Positions 25,176-36,764 of a stretch of 64,000 bases of DNA are shown here, in pieces. Numbering within the stretch: position 1 is the stretch's first letter; every line of letters starts with the position of its first letter. Below the pieces are notes generated by a model. It searched no databases and was not told the DNA's origin. It worked only from the letters and a program-made list of their open reading frames with translations. The DNA comes from Marivibrio sp040218065 (GTDB lineage Bacteria; Pseudomonadota; Alphaproteobacteria; UBA8366; Aestuariispiraceae). The stretch lies in contig NZ_JAVJQE010000008.1 in the NCBI RefSeq assembly GCF_040218065.1, positions 186,001-250,000 of the forward strand, read 5' to 3'. The translations under genes and the position numbers were made by a program.

Positions 25176-26699
25176 TCAGAGGGCGCGCACCTCGACCAGA
25201 AACTGGTCGACGCGGTCGCCCAGCGCCTCCGCCTGCTGCGAAAGCTCCTGCGCGGCGGTGTTGGTCTGGGTCGCGGCCGCCCCGGTTTCGCCCGAGGCCT
25301 GGGTGACGCCCGAGATGTTGCTGGTCACTTCTTGTGTGGCGGCGTTCTGCTCCTCCACCGCGCCGGCGATCGCGTTGGCCATCTCGGCGATGTCGTTGAC
25401 CAGATTGATGATCGCAGCGATCGAGTCGACCGAGGCCCGGGTCTCGTCCTGGATCTGCTTGATCTCGCGGGCGATGTCGTCGGTCGCCTTGGCCGTTTGG
25501 CCGGACAGCGATTTGACCTCGTTCGCCACGACCGCGAAGCCCTTGCCCGCCTCGCCGGCGCGCGCCGCCTCGATGGTGGCGTTGAGGGCCAGCAGATTGG
25601 TCTGGCTGGCGATGTCGTTGATCACCGTGACGATGTCGCCGATCTGATCGGCTTTGGCCTGCAGCGCGGTGATCCGCTCGTTCGACTCGCGCGCGCCGTG
25701 GACCGCGGCCGACACCGCTTCGGTGGTCTTGGCGATCTGCGACGAGATCTCGTTGATCGAGGCGGCCAGCTGCTCGGCCGCGGACGCGACGGTCTGTGAC
25801 TGGGTGCTGGTCTCCTCCGCCGCCGCGGCCATCGACTCGGAGGTCGACAAGAGCTCGGTCGAGGCGGCCGAGACCGTGTCGACGATCGACTTCACGCCGC
25901 TTTCGAAGTTGTCCGCCAGCTTCTCCTGCGCGGTCACCACGGTCCAGCAGACCAGGATCGATCCGATCTCGCCCTTGGCGTTCTCGATGCCGGAGACCTT
26001 CAGGTCCAGCGTCTCGTCGCCGAGCTTGATCTTGGCGCGGTGCGGCAGGTTGTTGTGATTCGAGAGCATCGAGCGCTGGTGCTGCGGATTCTTGTGGAAG
26101 ATGTCGATGTTGGAGCCGACCAGCTGCTCGGCCTTGATCGGCACCAGATGCTCCAGCTTGCGGATGGTCTCGACGCTGGTCTCGTTGGCGTAGACGATGT
26201 CGTAGGTCTTCGCGTCGGCCAGCATCACGTTGATCGGCATCTGATCCATCATGCGGGTCTGACGCTCGGTGTCGGCGATCGCGCGGATCTTGTCGGTGGC
26301 GATCGACCAGGAGACGACGGCCTGATCTTGACCGCCGTTCACGCCCGGCATCCGTTCGATATGCAGTTCCAGAAGCTCGGGGCCGAGCTGGATGACCGCG
26401 TCGTGCGGATAGACGCTCTCATCCGCCAGCATGGAGCGCTGATGGTGCGGATTCTTGTGAAAGACGTCGATGGACGCGCCGACGATCTGCTCGACCGGGA
26501 TCGGGAGATGCTCCTCGATCTTCTTCAGGTTCGTGACGGTCGCCTTGTTGACATAGTTGATGAGCATGTCGTCCAGGCCGCAGCGGATGACGTTGAGCGG
26601 CACGGCGTCGAACATCGCTTTGAAGGCCGCGTCGCCTGCGGCCGCTTTTACGGAACCGAGTTTCGCCGTCTTCGCGGCGGCGCCTGCAGAGCCGAACAT
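25176..26699 (-). CDS. soluble chemoreceptor with two PAS domains
   Basis: A 507-residue methyl-accepting chemotaxis protein with no transmembrane helix, so it senses inside the cell. Two tandem PAS domains (about 25-135 and 145-255) each carry a near-identical VGxxIDxFHKNPxHQRSML segment. The signalling domain (about 270-505) has the conserved hairpin tip DIASQTNLLALNATIEAARA and flanking NEVKSLSGQT. GGAGGGG lies just before the ATG. The paired FHKNP motifs suggest both PAS domains bind the same cofactor or ligand. No other chemotaxis gene is nearby. Confidence 0.93.
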   Translation of the reverse strand: MFGSAGAAAKTAKLGSVKAAAGDAAFKAMFDAVPLNVIRCGLDDMLINYVNKATVTNLKKIEEHLPIPVEQIVGASIDVFHKNPHHQRSMLADESVYPHDAVIQLGPELLELHIERMPGVNGGQDQAVVSWSIATDKIRAIADTERQTRMMDQMPINVMLADAKTYDIVYANETSVETIRKLEHLVPIKAEQLVGSNIDIFHKNPQHQRSMLSNHNNLPHRAKIKLGDETLDLKVSGIENAKGEIGSILVCWTVVTAQEKLADNFESGVKSIVDTVSAASTELLSTSESMAAAAEETSTQSQTVASAAEQLAASINEISSQIAKTTEAVSAAVHGARESNERITALQAKADQIGDIVTVINDIASQTNLLALNATIEAARAGEAGKGFAVVANEVKSLSGQTAKATDDIAREIKQIQDETRASVDSIAAIINLVNDIAEMANAIAGAVEEQNAATQEVTSNISGVTQASGETGAAATQTNTAAQELSQQAEALGDRVDQFLVEVRAL

Positions 26700-26819
26700 G
26701 GGCCCCTCCTTTCGTCGTCACCAGGGCCAAGGCCCTATCAGCCGAAAGGATTAGTCCGCATTACTGAATAATACGTTAACGGGATCTGACGCCCGACATT
26801 GCAAGGGAACCGTGACGCC

Positions 26820-27674
26820 TTACAGCGTGAACAGTCTGCCGTAGCCCGGCAGCGATGCGTCGACGCCGGCGCGCCGCAAGGCGTCCCAGGCGAGCGCAAG
26901 GTTGGAAGAGACGACCGGCTTGCCGATCTCCGCCTCCAGCGCGGCCGCTTGATCGGCCAGTCGAATCGAGGTGCAGGAGACGAACACCCCCTCCACCTCC
27001 GGGTCGGCGCCGAGCTCCCGCACCCCGGCGGCGAGCGACGGGGCGTCGACGCGCGCCGCGTCATTGTCGCTCTGCAGGCCGAAGGAGCCCATCACGGGAA
27101 TCGAGAAGCCGCGCGCCATGAAGCCCTGGCGCATCTGCGCGTTCACGTCGGGGATGTAGGGGGTCAGCATCGCCAGCCGATCGATGCCCAGCGCTTCGAA
27201 CGCCCGGCAGGTCGCCGCGGCCGGGTCAGTGACCGACACGCCCGGGCGCGCGCGGTGGATCTGCGCGGCCACCCGGTCGGAGCCGATCAGCATCGAGGCC
27301 GAGGTGCAGCCGTAGGCGATGACGTCGAACGGCACGCCCGGCAGCAGCAGATCCGCGCTGTCGGTCAGGCGCCGCTCCATGTCGGTCAGGGTCTCGGCCG
27401 AGATGGAGGGATCGTTGGCGATGCGCGCGCAGTAGACGGCGACCGACTCGCGCCCGCCCTCGGCCAACGCCGCGCGCTCGATGATCTCGCGCCACTCGTA
27501 TTCGATCGTGTGATCGCTCGCCAGCACGATGAGGCCGAGGCGCGCCGCCCAGCCGAGCGGGGGCGCCAGCGTCGCCGGCATGGCGCGGCGGTCGACGCGC
27601 GGCACCTCGCGGCGGGCTGCGGCGCTTTGATCGCCGGCGCCGGCGGCGGCGTTCTGGTCGGGGTGATCGCGCAT
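26820..27674 (-). CDS. Asp/Glu racemase-superfamily protein, EutA/maleate isomerase-like
   Basis: About 284 residues from the ATG at 27674 (GGGAGG five bases upstream). The core begins near residue 30 (LGWAARLGLIVLASDHTIEYEW). Two cysteine motifs, YGCTSASMLIG and VSCTSIRLADQ, are the paired catalytic cysteines of the maleate isomerase/arylmalonate decarboxylase group; MLTPYIPDVNAQM is also typical. This group includes EutA of ectoine degradation, but no other ectoine gene is in the window, so I leave the substrate open. Confidence 0.8.
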   Translation of the reverse strand: MRDHPDQNAAAGAGDQSAAARREVPRVDRRAMPATLAPPLGWAARLGLIVLASDHTIEYEWREIIERAALAEGGRESVAVYCARIANDPSISAETLTDMERRLTDSADLLLPGVPFDVIAYGCTSASMLIGSDRVAAQIHRARPGVSVTDPAAATCRAFEALGIDRLAMLTPYIPDVNAQMRQGFMARGFSIPVMGSFGLQSDNDAARVDAPSLAAGVRELGADPEVEGVFVSCTSIRLADQAAALEAEIGKPVVSSNLALAWDALRRAGVDASLPGYGRLFTL

Positions 27675-27774
27675 TCGGGCCTCCCACGCTCGATCGGTGC
27701 AGGCCGAAAGTCTAACAGCGCCGCGGACGCGCAATCTCACAAAAACGACCGCGTCCTGATCATCAGCGCCCTCG

Positions 27775-28266
27775 TCACTCCTGACGCACGTCGACCCATT
27801 GGCCGCCGGTGATCCGCGCCAGCTGATCCGGCGTCAGCCGGAAGACGGCGTTCGGCGTGCCGGCGGCGGCCCAGATTTCCTCCAAGTCGGCGAGATCGCG
27901 GTCGAGCAGCGTGACGGGCGCCTCCGCATGGCCGACAGGGGCCACTCCGCCGATCGCAAAGCCGGTGCGCGCGCGCACGAAATCCGCGTCCGCGCGGCCG
28001 GGTTTCTCGCCGATCAGCGCTTTGACCTTTTTTTCGTCCACGCGATTGACGCCGCTGGCCACCACCAGGATCGGGCGGTCGGTCCGCTTGCCCCGCAGGA
28101 TGACCGATTTTGCGATCTGCCGCACGGAGCAGCCGATCGCCTCGGCCGCCTCCTCGGAAGTGCGGGTAGAGGCCGGGAACTCGATCACCTTGAGGTCGAG
28201 GCCGAAGGCGTCGAGCGCCTCCTGCAGCCGTTTGGCGGCGGGTTTCAGGGCGGGGGCGTCGGGCAT
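27775..28266 (-). CDS. YbaK/EbsC-type aminoacyl-tRNA editing protein
   Basis: About 163 residues from the ATG at 28266 (an ATG five codons upstream is also possible). The fold is the YbaK/ProX editing domain: AEAIGCSVRQIAKSVILRG with the conserved Lys, VNRVDEKKVKALIG, and the GFAIGGVAPVGH loop. Such proteins deacylate mischarged tRNAs, most often Cys- or Ala-tRNA(Pro). It stands alone, divergent from the cyclase gene. Confidence 0.87.
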   Translation of the reverse strand: MPDAPALKPAAKRLQEALDAFGLDLKVIEFPASTRTSEEAAEAIGCSVRQIAKSVILRGKRTDRPILVVASGVNRVDEKKVKALIGEKPGRADADFVRARTGFAIGGVAPVGHAEAPVTLLDRDLADLEEIWAAAGTPNAVFRLTPDQLARITGGQWVDVRQE

Positions 28267-28506
28267 CGGCGGTCGCTCCAAGCTGTCTTAACCATTCGGC
28301 AAAAGCTTTTCGCCACTATCGTGGACGAACTTCGATATACTATGCGGCGGGCCTCGCAGCGAAAGGGTGCGGTGCGGGGTGAAGGGGACGGCATGCTGCT
28401 GCGGAACCGGTCGGCGAACCATCGAGCGGACGCGGGCGCTTTGACGCGCCGCGCGGCGGCGTTGTGCGCCCTCGGGCGGTCGAACCGGTCCGGAGGGCGC
28501 TGATTT

Positions 28507-30711
<2,205 letters not shown>

Positions 30712-30891
30712 GGGGAACGCCTCGACCGGCCCGGATCTAGGCCGGGCCGACGGCGGACGACTATCCGTCCCGGGCGGCCAGGCGCTTTCGCAAATCGAGC
30801 CGCCGCGCGTTCCCCCTCCCGCCGCATGACAGCCTCCGACCCGCCTGCTAGAAGACGGTCTCGGACACCGCAGCCAAGAGGAGCCCGCGCC

Positions 30892-32058
30892 ATGACCGCC
30901 TGCATCGTCGGTTGGAGCCACTCGCCGTTCGGCAAACTGGAAGGCGACGACGTAGAGGCCTTGATCGGCCGGGTCGCCGCCGACGCGTTGGCCGACGCCG
31001 AGGTCGCGCCGGAAGAAATCGACGCCGTCTATCTCGGTTGGTACAACGGCGGCTTCTCGCGGCAGGATTTCGGCTCTTCCCTGGTGATGAACGCGGTCCC
31101 CGGTCTGCGCTACGCGCCTGCGACCCGGCTTGAGAACGCCTGCGCCACCGGTTCGGCGGCGGTGCATCAGGCGGCCAATTTCCTGGAGGCCAAGCAGGGT
31201 CGCACCGTGCTGGTGATCGGGGTCGAGAAGATGACCGCCACGCCCGGGCCGGAGATCGGCGGCATCCTGCTGCAATGCTCCTATGTGAAGGAAGAGGCTG
31301 AGACCGAAGGCGGGTTCGCCGGCGTCTTCGGCCAGATCTGCAACGGCTATTTCCAGAAATACGGCGACCAGAGCGACGCCCTCGCCGCCATTGCGGCCAA
31401 GAACCACAAGAACGGTTGCGAGAATCCCTACGCCCAGATGCGCAAGGATCTAGGCTTCGATTTCTGCCGCCATCCGTCCGAGAAGAACCCGCTGGTGGCC
31501 GGCCCGCTGAAGCGCACGGACTGCTCGCTCGTCTCCGACGGGGCGGCGGCGCTGGTTATGCGCGACGGCGACGCGGCGCTCGCGTCCAAGAAAGCGGTGG
31601 CGATCCGATCGCGGGCGCAGGTCAACGACTTCCTGCCGATGTCGAAGCGCGACATGACGCACCTCGACGGCTGCGCGCGCGCCTGGGAGAAGGCGCTGGA
31701 GGGCGCCAAGCTCGCCCTAGACGATCTCGATTTCGTCGAGACGCACGACTGTTTCACCATCGCGGAATTGATGCAGGTCGAGGCGATGGGCCTCGCCGCG
31801 CCCGGCGAGGGGGCGAAGACCGTGTTGGACGGGGCGACGCAGAAGGACGGCCGCCTGCCGATCAACGCCTCCGGGGGTCTGAAGGCGAAAGGTCATCCGA
31901 TCGGCGCGACCGGCGTCTCGATGCATGCACTCGCCGCCATGCAGGTGCGCGGGCAAGCCGGGGGCATGCAGGTGGACGGGGCCGAGATCGGCGGCGTCTT
32001 CAACATGGGCGGCGCCGGCGTCGCCAACTATTGCTCGATCCTGCAAGCCTTGCGGTGA
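30892..32058 (+). CDS. thiolase-family acetyl-CoA acyltransferase
   Basis: A 388-residue thiolase of the SCP2/lipid-transfer-like branch. The acyl-accepting Cys is near 84 (RLENACATGSAA), the histidine of HDCFTIAE is near 283, and GGLKAKGHPIGATG near 322-335 provides the second catalytic His; the usual C-terminal Cys-His-Gly loop is replaced by NMGGAGVANY, as in this branch. It may work in fatty-acid or side-chain breakdown. GAGGAG precedes the ATG. Frames upstream of this ATG lie in non-coding sequence. Confidence 0.88.
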   Translation: MTACIVGWSHSPFGKLEGDDVEALIGRVAADALADAEVAPEEIDAVYLGWYNGGFSRQDFGSSLVMNAVPGLRYAPATRLENACATGSAAVHQAANFLEAKQGRTVLVIGVEKMTATPGPEIGGILLQCSYVKEEAETEGGFAGVFGQICNGYFQKYGDQSDALAAIAAKNHKNGCENPYAQMRKDLGFDFCRHPSEKNPLVAGPLKRTDCSLVSDGAAALVMRDGDAALASKKAVAIRSRAQVNDFLPMSKRDMTHLDGCARAWEKALEGAKLALDDLDFVETHDCFTIAELMQVEAMGLAAPGEGAKTVLDGATQKDGRLPINASGGLKAKGHPIGATGVSMHALAAMQVRGQAGGMQVDGAEIGGVFNMGGAGVANYCSILQALR

Positions 32059-32152
32059 AAGCCGCCGCGCCGCCGGACCCAACCCCGACGGAAGGACCGG
32101 CGCTCTGGACGTGCGGGCCGTGCGGGCGTATCAACGGTCCCGGGAGCGGCTT

Positions 32153-33907
32153 ATGCGGCAGGGCGGGCCCTTGGCGGATGAAGCGGGTGAACCGGCGGGC
32201 GCTGCGCCCGGGCCGACGCTGAACGGCGCGACGATCGAAACCGCGACGCGCCGTATCAAACGTCGCGCCGCGGCGATCAGCCTCGCGCTCGGCGTGACGG
32301 TCGCCGCCTTGGTCGGGGCCCTGATCTATCTCGGCGTGCTCGGTCAGAACCGCCTTTCCATCGAGACCTCGGAAAAGCGCGTCGCCGCCGCCTTGGAGCG
32401 CACGCGCGACCAGCTCGGCCGACAGGCCGTCGACAACGCCTGGTGGGACGCCGCGCTTGAGAACTTGATCGAGCGCTTCGATCCCGAGTGGGCGGCGGAA
32501 AATGTCGGCCTCTGGATGAACGTCACCTACGGCGTTTCGGCCACCATCGTCCTCGGCGTCCGCGACGAGCCGATCTACGCCGTGCTGGACGGCGAGCCGA
32601 TCGCGGCGGACCGCGCGGCGCTGGGCCCGGGCTTCGCCGCGCTGGTCCGCAGGGCGCGCGCGGCCTCGATGGCGGAGGCGGAGGCGGCGACCGGCCTGAT
32701 CCGCTGGCGCGACGAGGTCTATGCGGTCGGCCTCGCCGCCCTGACGCCGGAGAATCCGACCGGCGACGCCCTGATCGCCCGCCCGCGTCCCGTGCTCGCT
32801 TTTCTGCAGCGCATCGACGACGACTATCTGGCCGGCTTGGCCGAGCAGATTCAGGTCGGTGAAATGGTCTTGAAGCGGCGGATCGATCCCGACTGCAACG
32901 CCTGGCTGCCGTTGCAGGCCGCGAGCGGAGAGACGATCGGCGGCGTCGGCTGGAATGCGCCCGAGCCGGGGACCGAGCTGCTGAAGCAGGTGATCGCGCC
33001 CGTGCTGGCGGCGATGCTGTTGATGGGGCTGCTGGCCGCGATGTTGGTGCGGCGCACGATCAAGACCGCCGAGCAGCTGGAGCGCGCGCTGGGCGACATC
33101 CAGGGCAAGGAGCGCGACGCCCGCGCCGCCGAGTTGGAGGCGCGAACGGCGAGCGCGGCCAAGTCCCGATTCCTCGCCAACGTCTCGCACGAATTGCGCT
33201 CGCCGCTGCATGCGATCATCGGGTTCGCCTCCTTCCTTCGCGAAGAGAAGCTGGGGCCGCTGGGCCAGTCGAAATACCGAGAGTTCGCCGAACAGATCCA
33301 CGAGGAGGGCAAGGCCCTGAACCAGATCGTCGACGATCTGCTGGACTACACCCGCCTTGAGAGCGAGGTCGGCGCGCATGAGGAGGATGCGGTCGACCTC
33401 GCTTATGTGCTGGATACGGTCGCGCGCGGTTTCCAGGCCCGCGCCGAGGACAAGGGGGTCGCGCTTCACGTCTCCGCGCCGGCGAATGCGCCGCGGCTGC
33501 TTGGCGACGATCGGGGGCTGCGGCAGATGGTGCGTCATCTGATCGACAACGCCGTCAAGTTCACCGCCGCCAACGGGGCCGTGCGCGCCTCGCTGGAGAC
33601 GGTCGAGGACGCCGACGGCGCGACGCGCTTGCGCCTTGTCGTCGCCGACGACGGGGTCGGCATGGACCAAGCGCGGATCGATCAGATGATGGTCCCGTTC
33701 GAACAGGGCGAAGCGGACATCGACCGTCGACACGGGGGGCTCGGCATCGGCCTGGCGCTTGTGCGTCTGCTGCTGCGCAACCACGACGCCGCGCTGGAGA
33801 TCGACAGCGCCGAGATGGCGGGCGCCCGCTTCACCATCACTTTCCCGCCCGAGCGCACGCTGCCGTCTGCGCCGCGCGCTATCGACGCCTCGCAGGAATC
33901 GGCTTAA
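32153..33907 (+). CDS. sensor histidine kinase with CHASE4-like periplasmic domain
   Basis: About 584 residues from the ATG at 32153 (GGGAG six bases upstream); in-frame GTG codons upstream are alternatives. One transmembrane helix at about 38-62, a periplasmic region with the NAWWDAALENL motif typical of CHASE4 (about 65-275), a second helix (about 283-303), then coiled coil, H-box (FLANVSHELRSPLHAIIGFA, His near 345), N-box (HLIDNAVKFTAANG), G1 (VADDGVGMD) and G2 (GGLGIGLALVRLLL). No response regulator is adjacent, so it is an orphan kinase. Confidence 0.87.
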   Translation: MRQGGPLADEAGEPAGAAPGPTLNGATIETATRRIKRRAAAISLALGVTVAALVGALIYLGVLGQNRLSIETSEKRVAAALERTRDQLGRQAVDNAWWDAALENLIERFDPEWAAENVGLWMNVTYGVSATIVLGVRDEPIYAVLDGEPIAADRAALGPGFAALVRRARAASMAEAEAATGLIRWRDEVYAVGLAALTPENPTGDALIARPRPVLAFLQRIDDDYLAGLAEQIQVGEMVLKRRIDPDCNAWLPLQAASGETIGGVGWNAPEPGTELLKQVIAPVLAAMLLMGLLAAMLVRRTIKTAEQLERALGDIQGKERDARAAELEARTASAAKSRFLANVSHELRSPLHAIIGFASFLREEKLGPLGQSKYREFAEQIHEEGKALNQIVDDLLDYTRLESEVGAHEEDAVDLAYVLDTVARGFQARAEDKGVALHVSAPANAPRLLGDDRGLRQMVRHLIDNAVKFTAANGAVRASLETVEDADGATRLRLVVADDGVGMDQARIDQMMVPFEQGEADIDRRHGGLGIGLALVRLLLRNHDAALEIDSAEMAGARFTITFPPERTLPSAPRAIDASQESA

Positions 33908-33950
33908 GGTCCGCCCAAGACGCGGGGTTCAACAGCTTCAAGGTCGGTCG

Positions 33951-34724
33951 ATGCCGCGCGGGTCCGTAACCGCCTTCCTGACGGCCGCCCGTCGCATCGG
34001 ACGGGCTCTCAGCCTCGCGGCGCCGGCTTTGACGCTGGCCGCGCCGACGACGCTCGCCCCGTCGCAGCCGGCGGCGGCTCAGCTATACCTGGACGGTCGC
34101 ACGCTTGAGGAGGCGCCGCCCTTCGTCGTTCAGCGCTACCGGGACCGGGCGGAGGCCGGCGACGCGCGCGCGCAATTCTATCTCGGCCTGATGCACGAAC
34201 AGGGGCTGATCGGCCAATCGGGTCCGCAGCCGGCCGCCGCGCGCGAGTGGTTCGCCCGCGCGGGCGAGGCCGGCTATCCGCCGGCGCAGTACAAGCTCGC
34301 CGTGATGCGCGAAGAAGGGGTCGGCGGCCCGCCTGATCCGCGCGGCGCCCGCGCGCTTTACCAGACGGCCGCCGAGGCGGGCCTGAAGGAGGCGCAGTAC
34401 AATTTGGCGTTGATGCTGCAGGAGGGGCGCGGCGGCCCGCGCGATCTGCGCGCCGCGATCCGCTGGTACGAACAGGCGGCGCTCGCCGGCGTTTCCCGCG
34501 CGGCGCTGGCGCTGGCGGAGCTGCATTCGACCGGCGTCGGAACGCCGGTCGATCCGGTGGAGGCTTGGGCCTGGCTCGCGCGCGCCGCCGAGCAGGGAAA
34601 CGTCGACGCCGCTTCGCTTCTGAGAAAACTTGAGGCGCAAATGAGCGATGCTCAGAGGGCGGAGGCGCAGAAATTGAAACAGGCGCACGACGTCCTGGCC
34701 CAGATGCGGCGGCGTCGTTCGTGA
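33951..34724 (+). CDS. secreted Sel1-repeat (TPR-like) protein
   Basis: A 257-residue protein with a signal peptide (1-45, ending QPAAAQ) and four Sel1-like repeats between about 60 and 215 (DARAQFYLGLMHEQG, YPPAQYKLAVMREEGVGG, LKEAQYNLALMLQEGRGG, SRAALALAELHSTGVG), then a short helical tail. Sel1 repeats mediate protein-protein contacts; the mature protein should be periplasmic. The ribosome site is weak. It is followed by a hairpin and the corrinoid-protein gene. Confidence 0.85.
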   Translation: MPRGSVTAFLTAARRIGRALSLAAPALTLAAPTTLAPSQPAAAQLYLDGRTLEEAPPFVVQRYRDRAEAGDARAQFYLGLMHEQGLIGQSGPQPAAAREWFARAGEAGYPPAQYKLAVMREEGVGGPPDPRGARALYQTAAEAGLKEAQYNLALMLQEGRGGPRDLRAAIRWYEQAALAGVSRAALALAELHSTGVGTPVDPVEAWAWLARAAEQGNVDAASLLRKLEAQMSDAQRAEAQKLKQAHDVLAQMRRRRS

Positions 34725-34806
34725 CGGGTCGCGCGATGGATAAATTCGGTCGCGCGGGCGGGAGTGTCGCGTCGGGGAAGACATAGCGTACGGCCCCGGT
34801 GAACAC

Positions 34807-34829
34807 GGCCGGCGATCGGACCGCCGGCC
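34807..34829. promoter_or_regulatory. hairpin in the leader of the corrinoid-protein gene
   Basis: GGCCGGC (34807-34813) pairs with GCCGGCC (34823-34829) around a nine-base loop. It lies between the Sel1 gene and the corrinoid-protein gene and could be either a weak terminator for the former or a leader structure for the latter. No cobalamin-riboswitch sequence is recognisable around it. Confidence 0.35.
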
Positions 34830-34853
34830 CCACGCTTTAGGGGATAGAAGGCC

Positions 34854-35549
34854 ATGGCCGAAGAAGACGATCTCGATCTTCGCGAGTTGGACGACCAGGA
34901 ATTGGTCGAGCAGATGTGGGACGACCTCTATGACGGTCTCGCCGACGAGATCACCGAGGGCGTGAACATCTTGCTGGAGCGCGGCTGGCCCCCCTACCGC
35001 ATCCTCACCGAGGCGCTGGTCGAAGGCATGCGCATCGTCGGCGTCGATTTCCGCGACGGCATCCTGTTCGTGCCCGAAGTGCTGATGGCGGCCAATTCGA
35101 TGAAGGCCGGCATGAACATTTTGCGCCCGCTGCTGGCCGAAACCGGCGCGCCCCCGCAGGGCAAGATGGTCATCGGCACCGTCAAGGGCGACATCCACGA
35201 CATCGGCAAGAACCTGGTCTCCATGATGATGGAGGGCGCCGGCTTCGAGGTGATCGATATCGGCATCAACAACCCGGTCGAGAACTATCTGGAGGCGCTG
35301 GAGAAGCACAAGCCGGACATCCTCGGCATGTCGGCGCTGCTGACGACGACCATGCCCTACATGAAGGTCGTGATTGACACGATGAAGGAGCAGGGCGTGC
35401 GCGACGACTACGTCGTACTGGTCGGCGGCGCGCCGCTGAACGAGGAGTTTGCGCGCGAGGTCGGAGCCGACGCCTATTGCCGCGACGCCGCCGTGGCGGT
35501 CGAAACCGCCAAAGAGATCATGGTGCGCAAGCACAACCAGTCGGCCTGA
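34854..35549 (+). CDS. corrinoid (B12-binding) methyl-carrier protein, MtbC type
   Basis: A 231-residue cytoplasmic protein: a four-helix cap (about 1-95) and a Rossmann-like cobalamin-binding domain (100-230). GTVKGDIHDIGKN carries the D-x-H-x-x-G motif with the cobalt-ligand His near 115; the SALLTTTM and VGGAPLNEEFAREVGAD motifs complete the site. Such proteins carry a methyl group on Co(I)/Co(III) between two methyltransferases. It opens the methyl-transfer block; GGGGATAGAAGG precedes the ATG. The substrate partner is not in the window. Confidence 0.94.
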   Translation: MAEEDDLDLRELDDQELVEQMWDDLYDGLADEITEGVNILLERGWPPYRILTEALVEGMRIVGVDFRDGILFVPEVLMAANSMKAGMNILRPLLAETGAPPQGKMVIGTVKGDIHDIGKNLVSMMMEGAGFEVIDIGINNPVENYLEALEKHKPDILGMSALLTTTMPYMKVVIDTMKEQGVRDDYVVLVGGAPLNEEFAREVGADAYCRDAAVAVETAKEIMVRKHNQSA

Positions 35550-35575
35550 GCCGGGGTTTCGCAAGAGGGCGCATT

Positions 35576-36235
35576 ATGGCGTCCGAGAGCCTGCATGATT
35601 TGGAACGTCCGGCGCCGGAGGCGGCGCCGGAACGCCGCACCGGGTCGGCCGATCAACTCGTCATCGCCTGCGGCGCGCTGGCGCGCGAGATCCTGGCGCT
35701 GATCCGTCTCAACGGCTGGACCCACCTCGATCTGACCTGCCTGCCGGCGGAGTTGCACAATCGGCCGGAGAAAATTCCGGAGCGCGTGCGCGAGAAGATC
35801 CGCGCCAACCGGGATCGCTACGCCAGGATCTGGATCGGCTACGCCGATTGCGGGACGGGCGGCGCGCTCGATCGCGTCCTGGCGGAGGAGGGGGGCGAGC
35901 GTCTCGCCGGCCCGCACTGCTACGCCTTCTTCGCCGGCCAGCCGGACTTCGAGGCGCTGCATGAGGCCGAGCCGGGGACCTTTTATCTTACCGACTATCT
36001 CGCCCGGCATTTCGAGACGCTGGTGGTCAAGGGCATGAAACTCGACCGGCATCCCGAACTGCTCTCGATGATGTTCGGCAATTACACGCGCCTCGTCTAT
36101 CTGGCGCAGATCGACGACCCGGCGCTGGACGCGGCCGCCCAGGCGGCGGCCGAGCGTCTCGGCCTCGCCTATGAAAAACGCCGGACCGGCTACGGCGAAC
36201 TGGCGGACTTCCTCGCCGAGACCGCCCCGACCTGA
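35576..36235 (+). CDS. DUF1638 protein of the corrinoid methyl-transfer locus
   Basis: A 219-residue protein. VIACGALAREILALIRLNGW, LTCLPAELHNRPEKIPE and RIWIGYADCGTGGALD are the DUF1638 hallmarks; several conserved Cys and His residues (ACGAL, LTCLPAELH, YADCGTGG, GPHCYAFF) suggest a metal or corrinoid-related site. DUF1638 genes are typically neighbours of corrinoid proteins in aerobic bacteria and methanogens, but the function is unknown to me. It follows the corrinoid-protein gene by 26 bases. Confidence 0.85.
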   Translation: MASESLHDLERPAPEAAPERRTGSADQLVIACGALAREILALIRLNGWTHLDLTCLPAELHNRPEKIPERVREKIRANRDRYARIWIGYADCGTGGALDRVLAEEGGERLAGPHCYAFFAGQPDFEALHEAEPGTFYLTDYLARHFETLVVKGMKLDRHPELLSMMFGNYTRLVYLAQIDDPALDAAAQAAAERLGLAYEKRRTGYGELADFLAETAPT

Positions 36236-36254
36236 CTGGAGGGAAGGAGAGACA

Positions 36255-36557
36255 ATGGCTGATCTCATCACCGTGTATTGGCGCGACATTCCCGCCCAGG
36301 TCATCGTCAAGAAGGGCCGACGCGAGCAAGTGAAGCGCGTGCTCGACGAACGCTTCGAGAAGGCGATCGACCGGGCGGCGATGCGCGGCGAGGCGCGCTC
36401 GACCGACGACTACCTCGCGGAGTGGCGCAAGGCCGATCCGGTGACGGTCTCCGACGATCTGGAGGCGGAGGCCGAGAAGGCCGCCGCAGCGCTGGAGGCC
36501 GAATATGACGAGACGCGGCTGAAAGCGTTGGTGGAGAACGGCGGCCGGGCGGGATAG
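36255..36557 (+). CDS. small Virulence_fact-family protein (PF13769)
   Basis: A 100-residue protein: MADLITVYWRDIPAQVIVKKG is the conserved opening, followed by a highly charged helical segment (REQVKRVLDERFEKAIDRAAM) and an acidic tail. The family name comes from an old annotation; nothing here suggests virulence. Its constant location between DUF1638 and corrinoid/methyl-folate genes suggests an accessory subunit of the methyl-transfer machine (inference). It follows DUF1638 by 19 bases with AAGGAGAG before the ATG. Confidence 0.8.
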   Translation: MADLITVYWRDIPAQVIVKKGRREQVKRVLDERFEKAIDRAAMRGEARSTDDYLAEWRKADPVTVSDDLEAEAEKAAAALEAEYDETRLKALVENGGRAG

Positions 36558-36764
36558 CCGGGCGGCGGCGCGCCGTCTGCGAGATCCCGATTTGGCTTGG
36601 CGACGCGCCGGCACGGCGGCGCCTAGTCTTTTCCAATCGGGACCCGTCCCGGCCGAGGCCGAGCGGCGAGCCGGCGTCCCGACATCGGCGCGCGCCCTTC
36701 CCTCAACAGGCCCCGGCCCACGGGGTCCTTGCAGCGCCGCCCCGAGTCGCCCGATGCTTGCAGG

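Noticed and set aside
34725..34853. Cobalamin riboswitch ahead of the corrinoid-protein gene
   Set aside because: Only a simple hairpin is present; no B12-box-like sequence could be seen and the leader is too short for the full aptamer.
36255..36557. Virulence function suggested by the family name
   Set aside because: The name is historical; sequence and neighbours point to C1/corrinoid metabolism.
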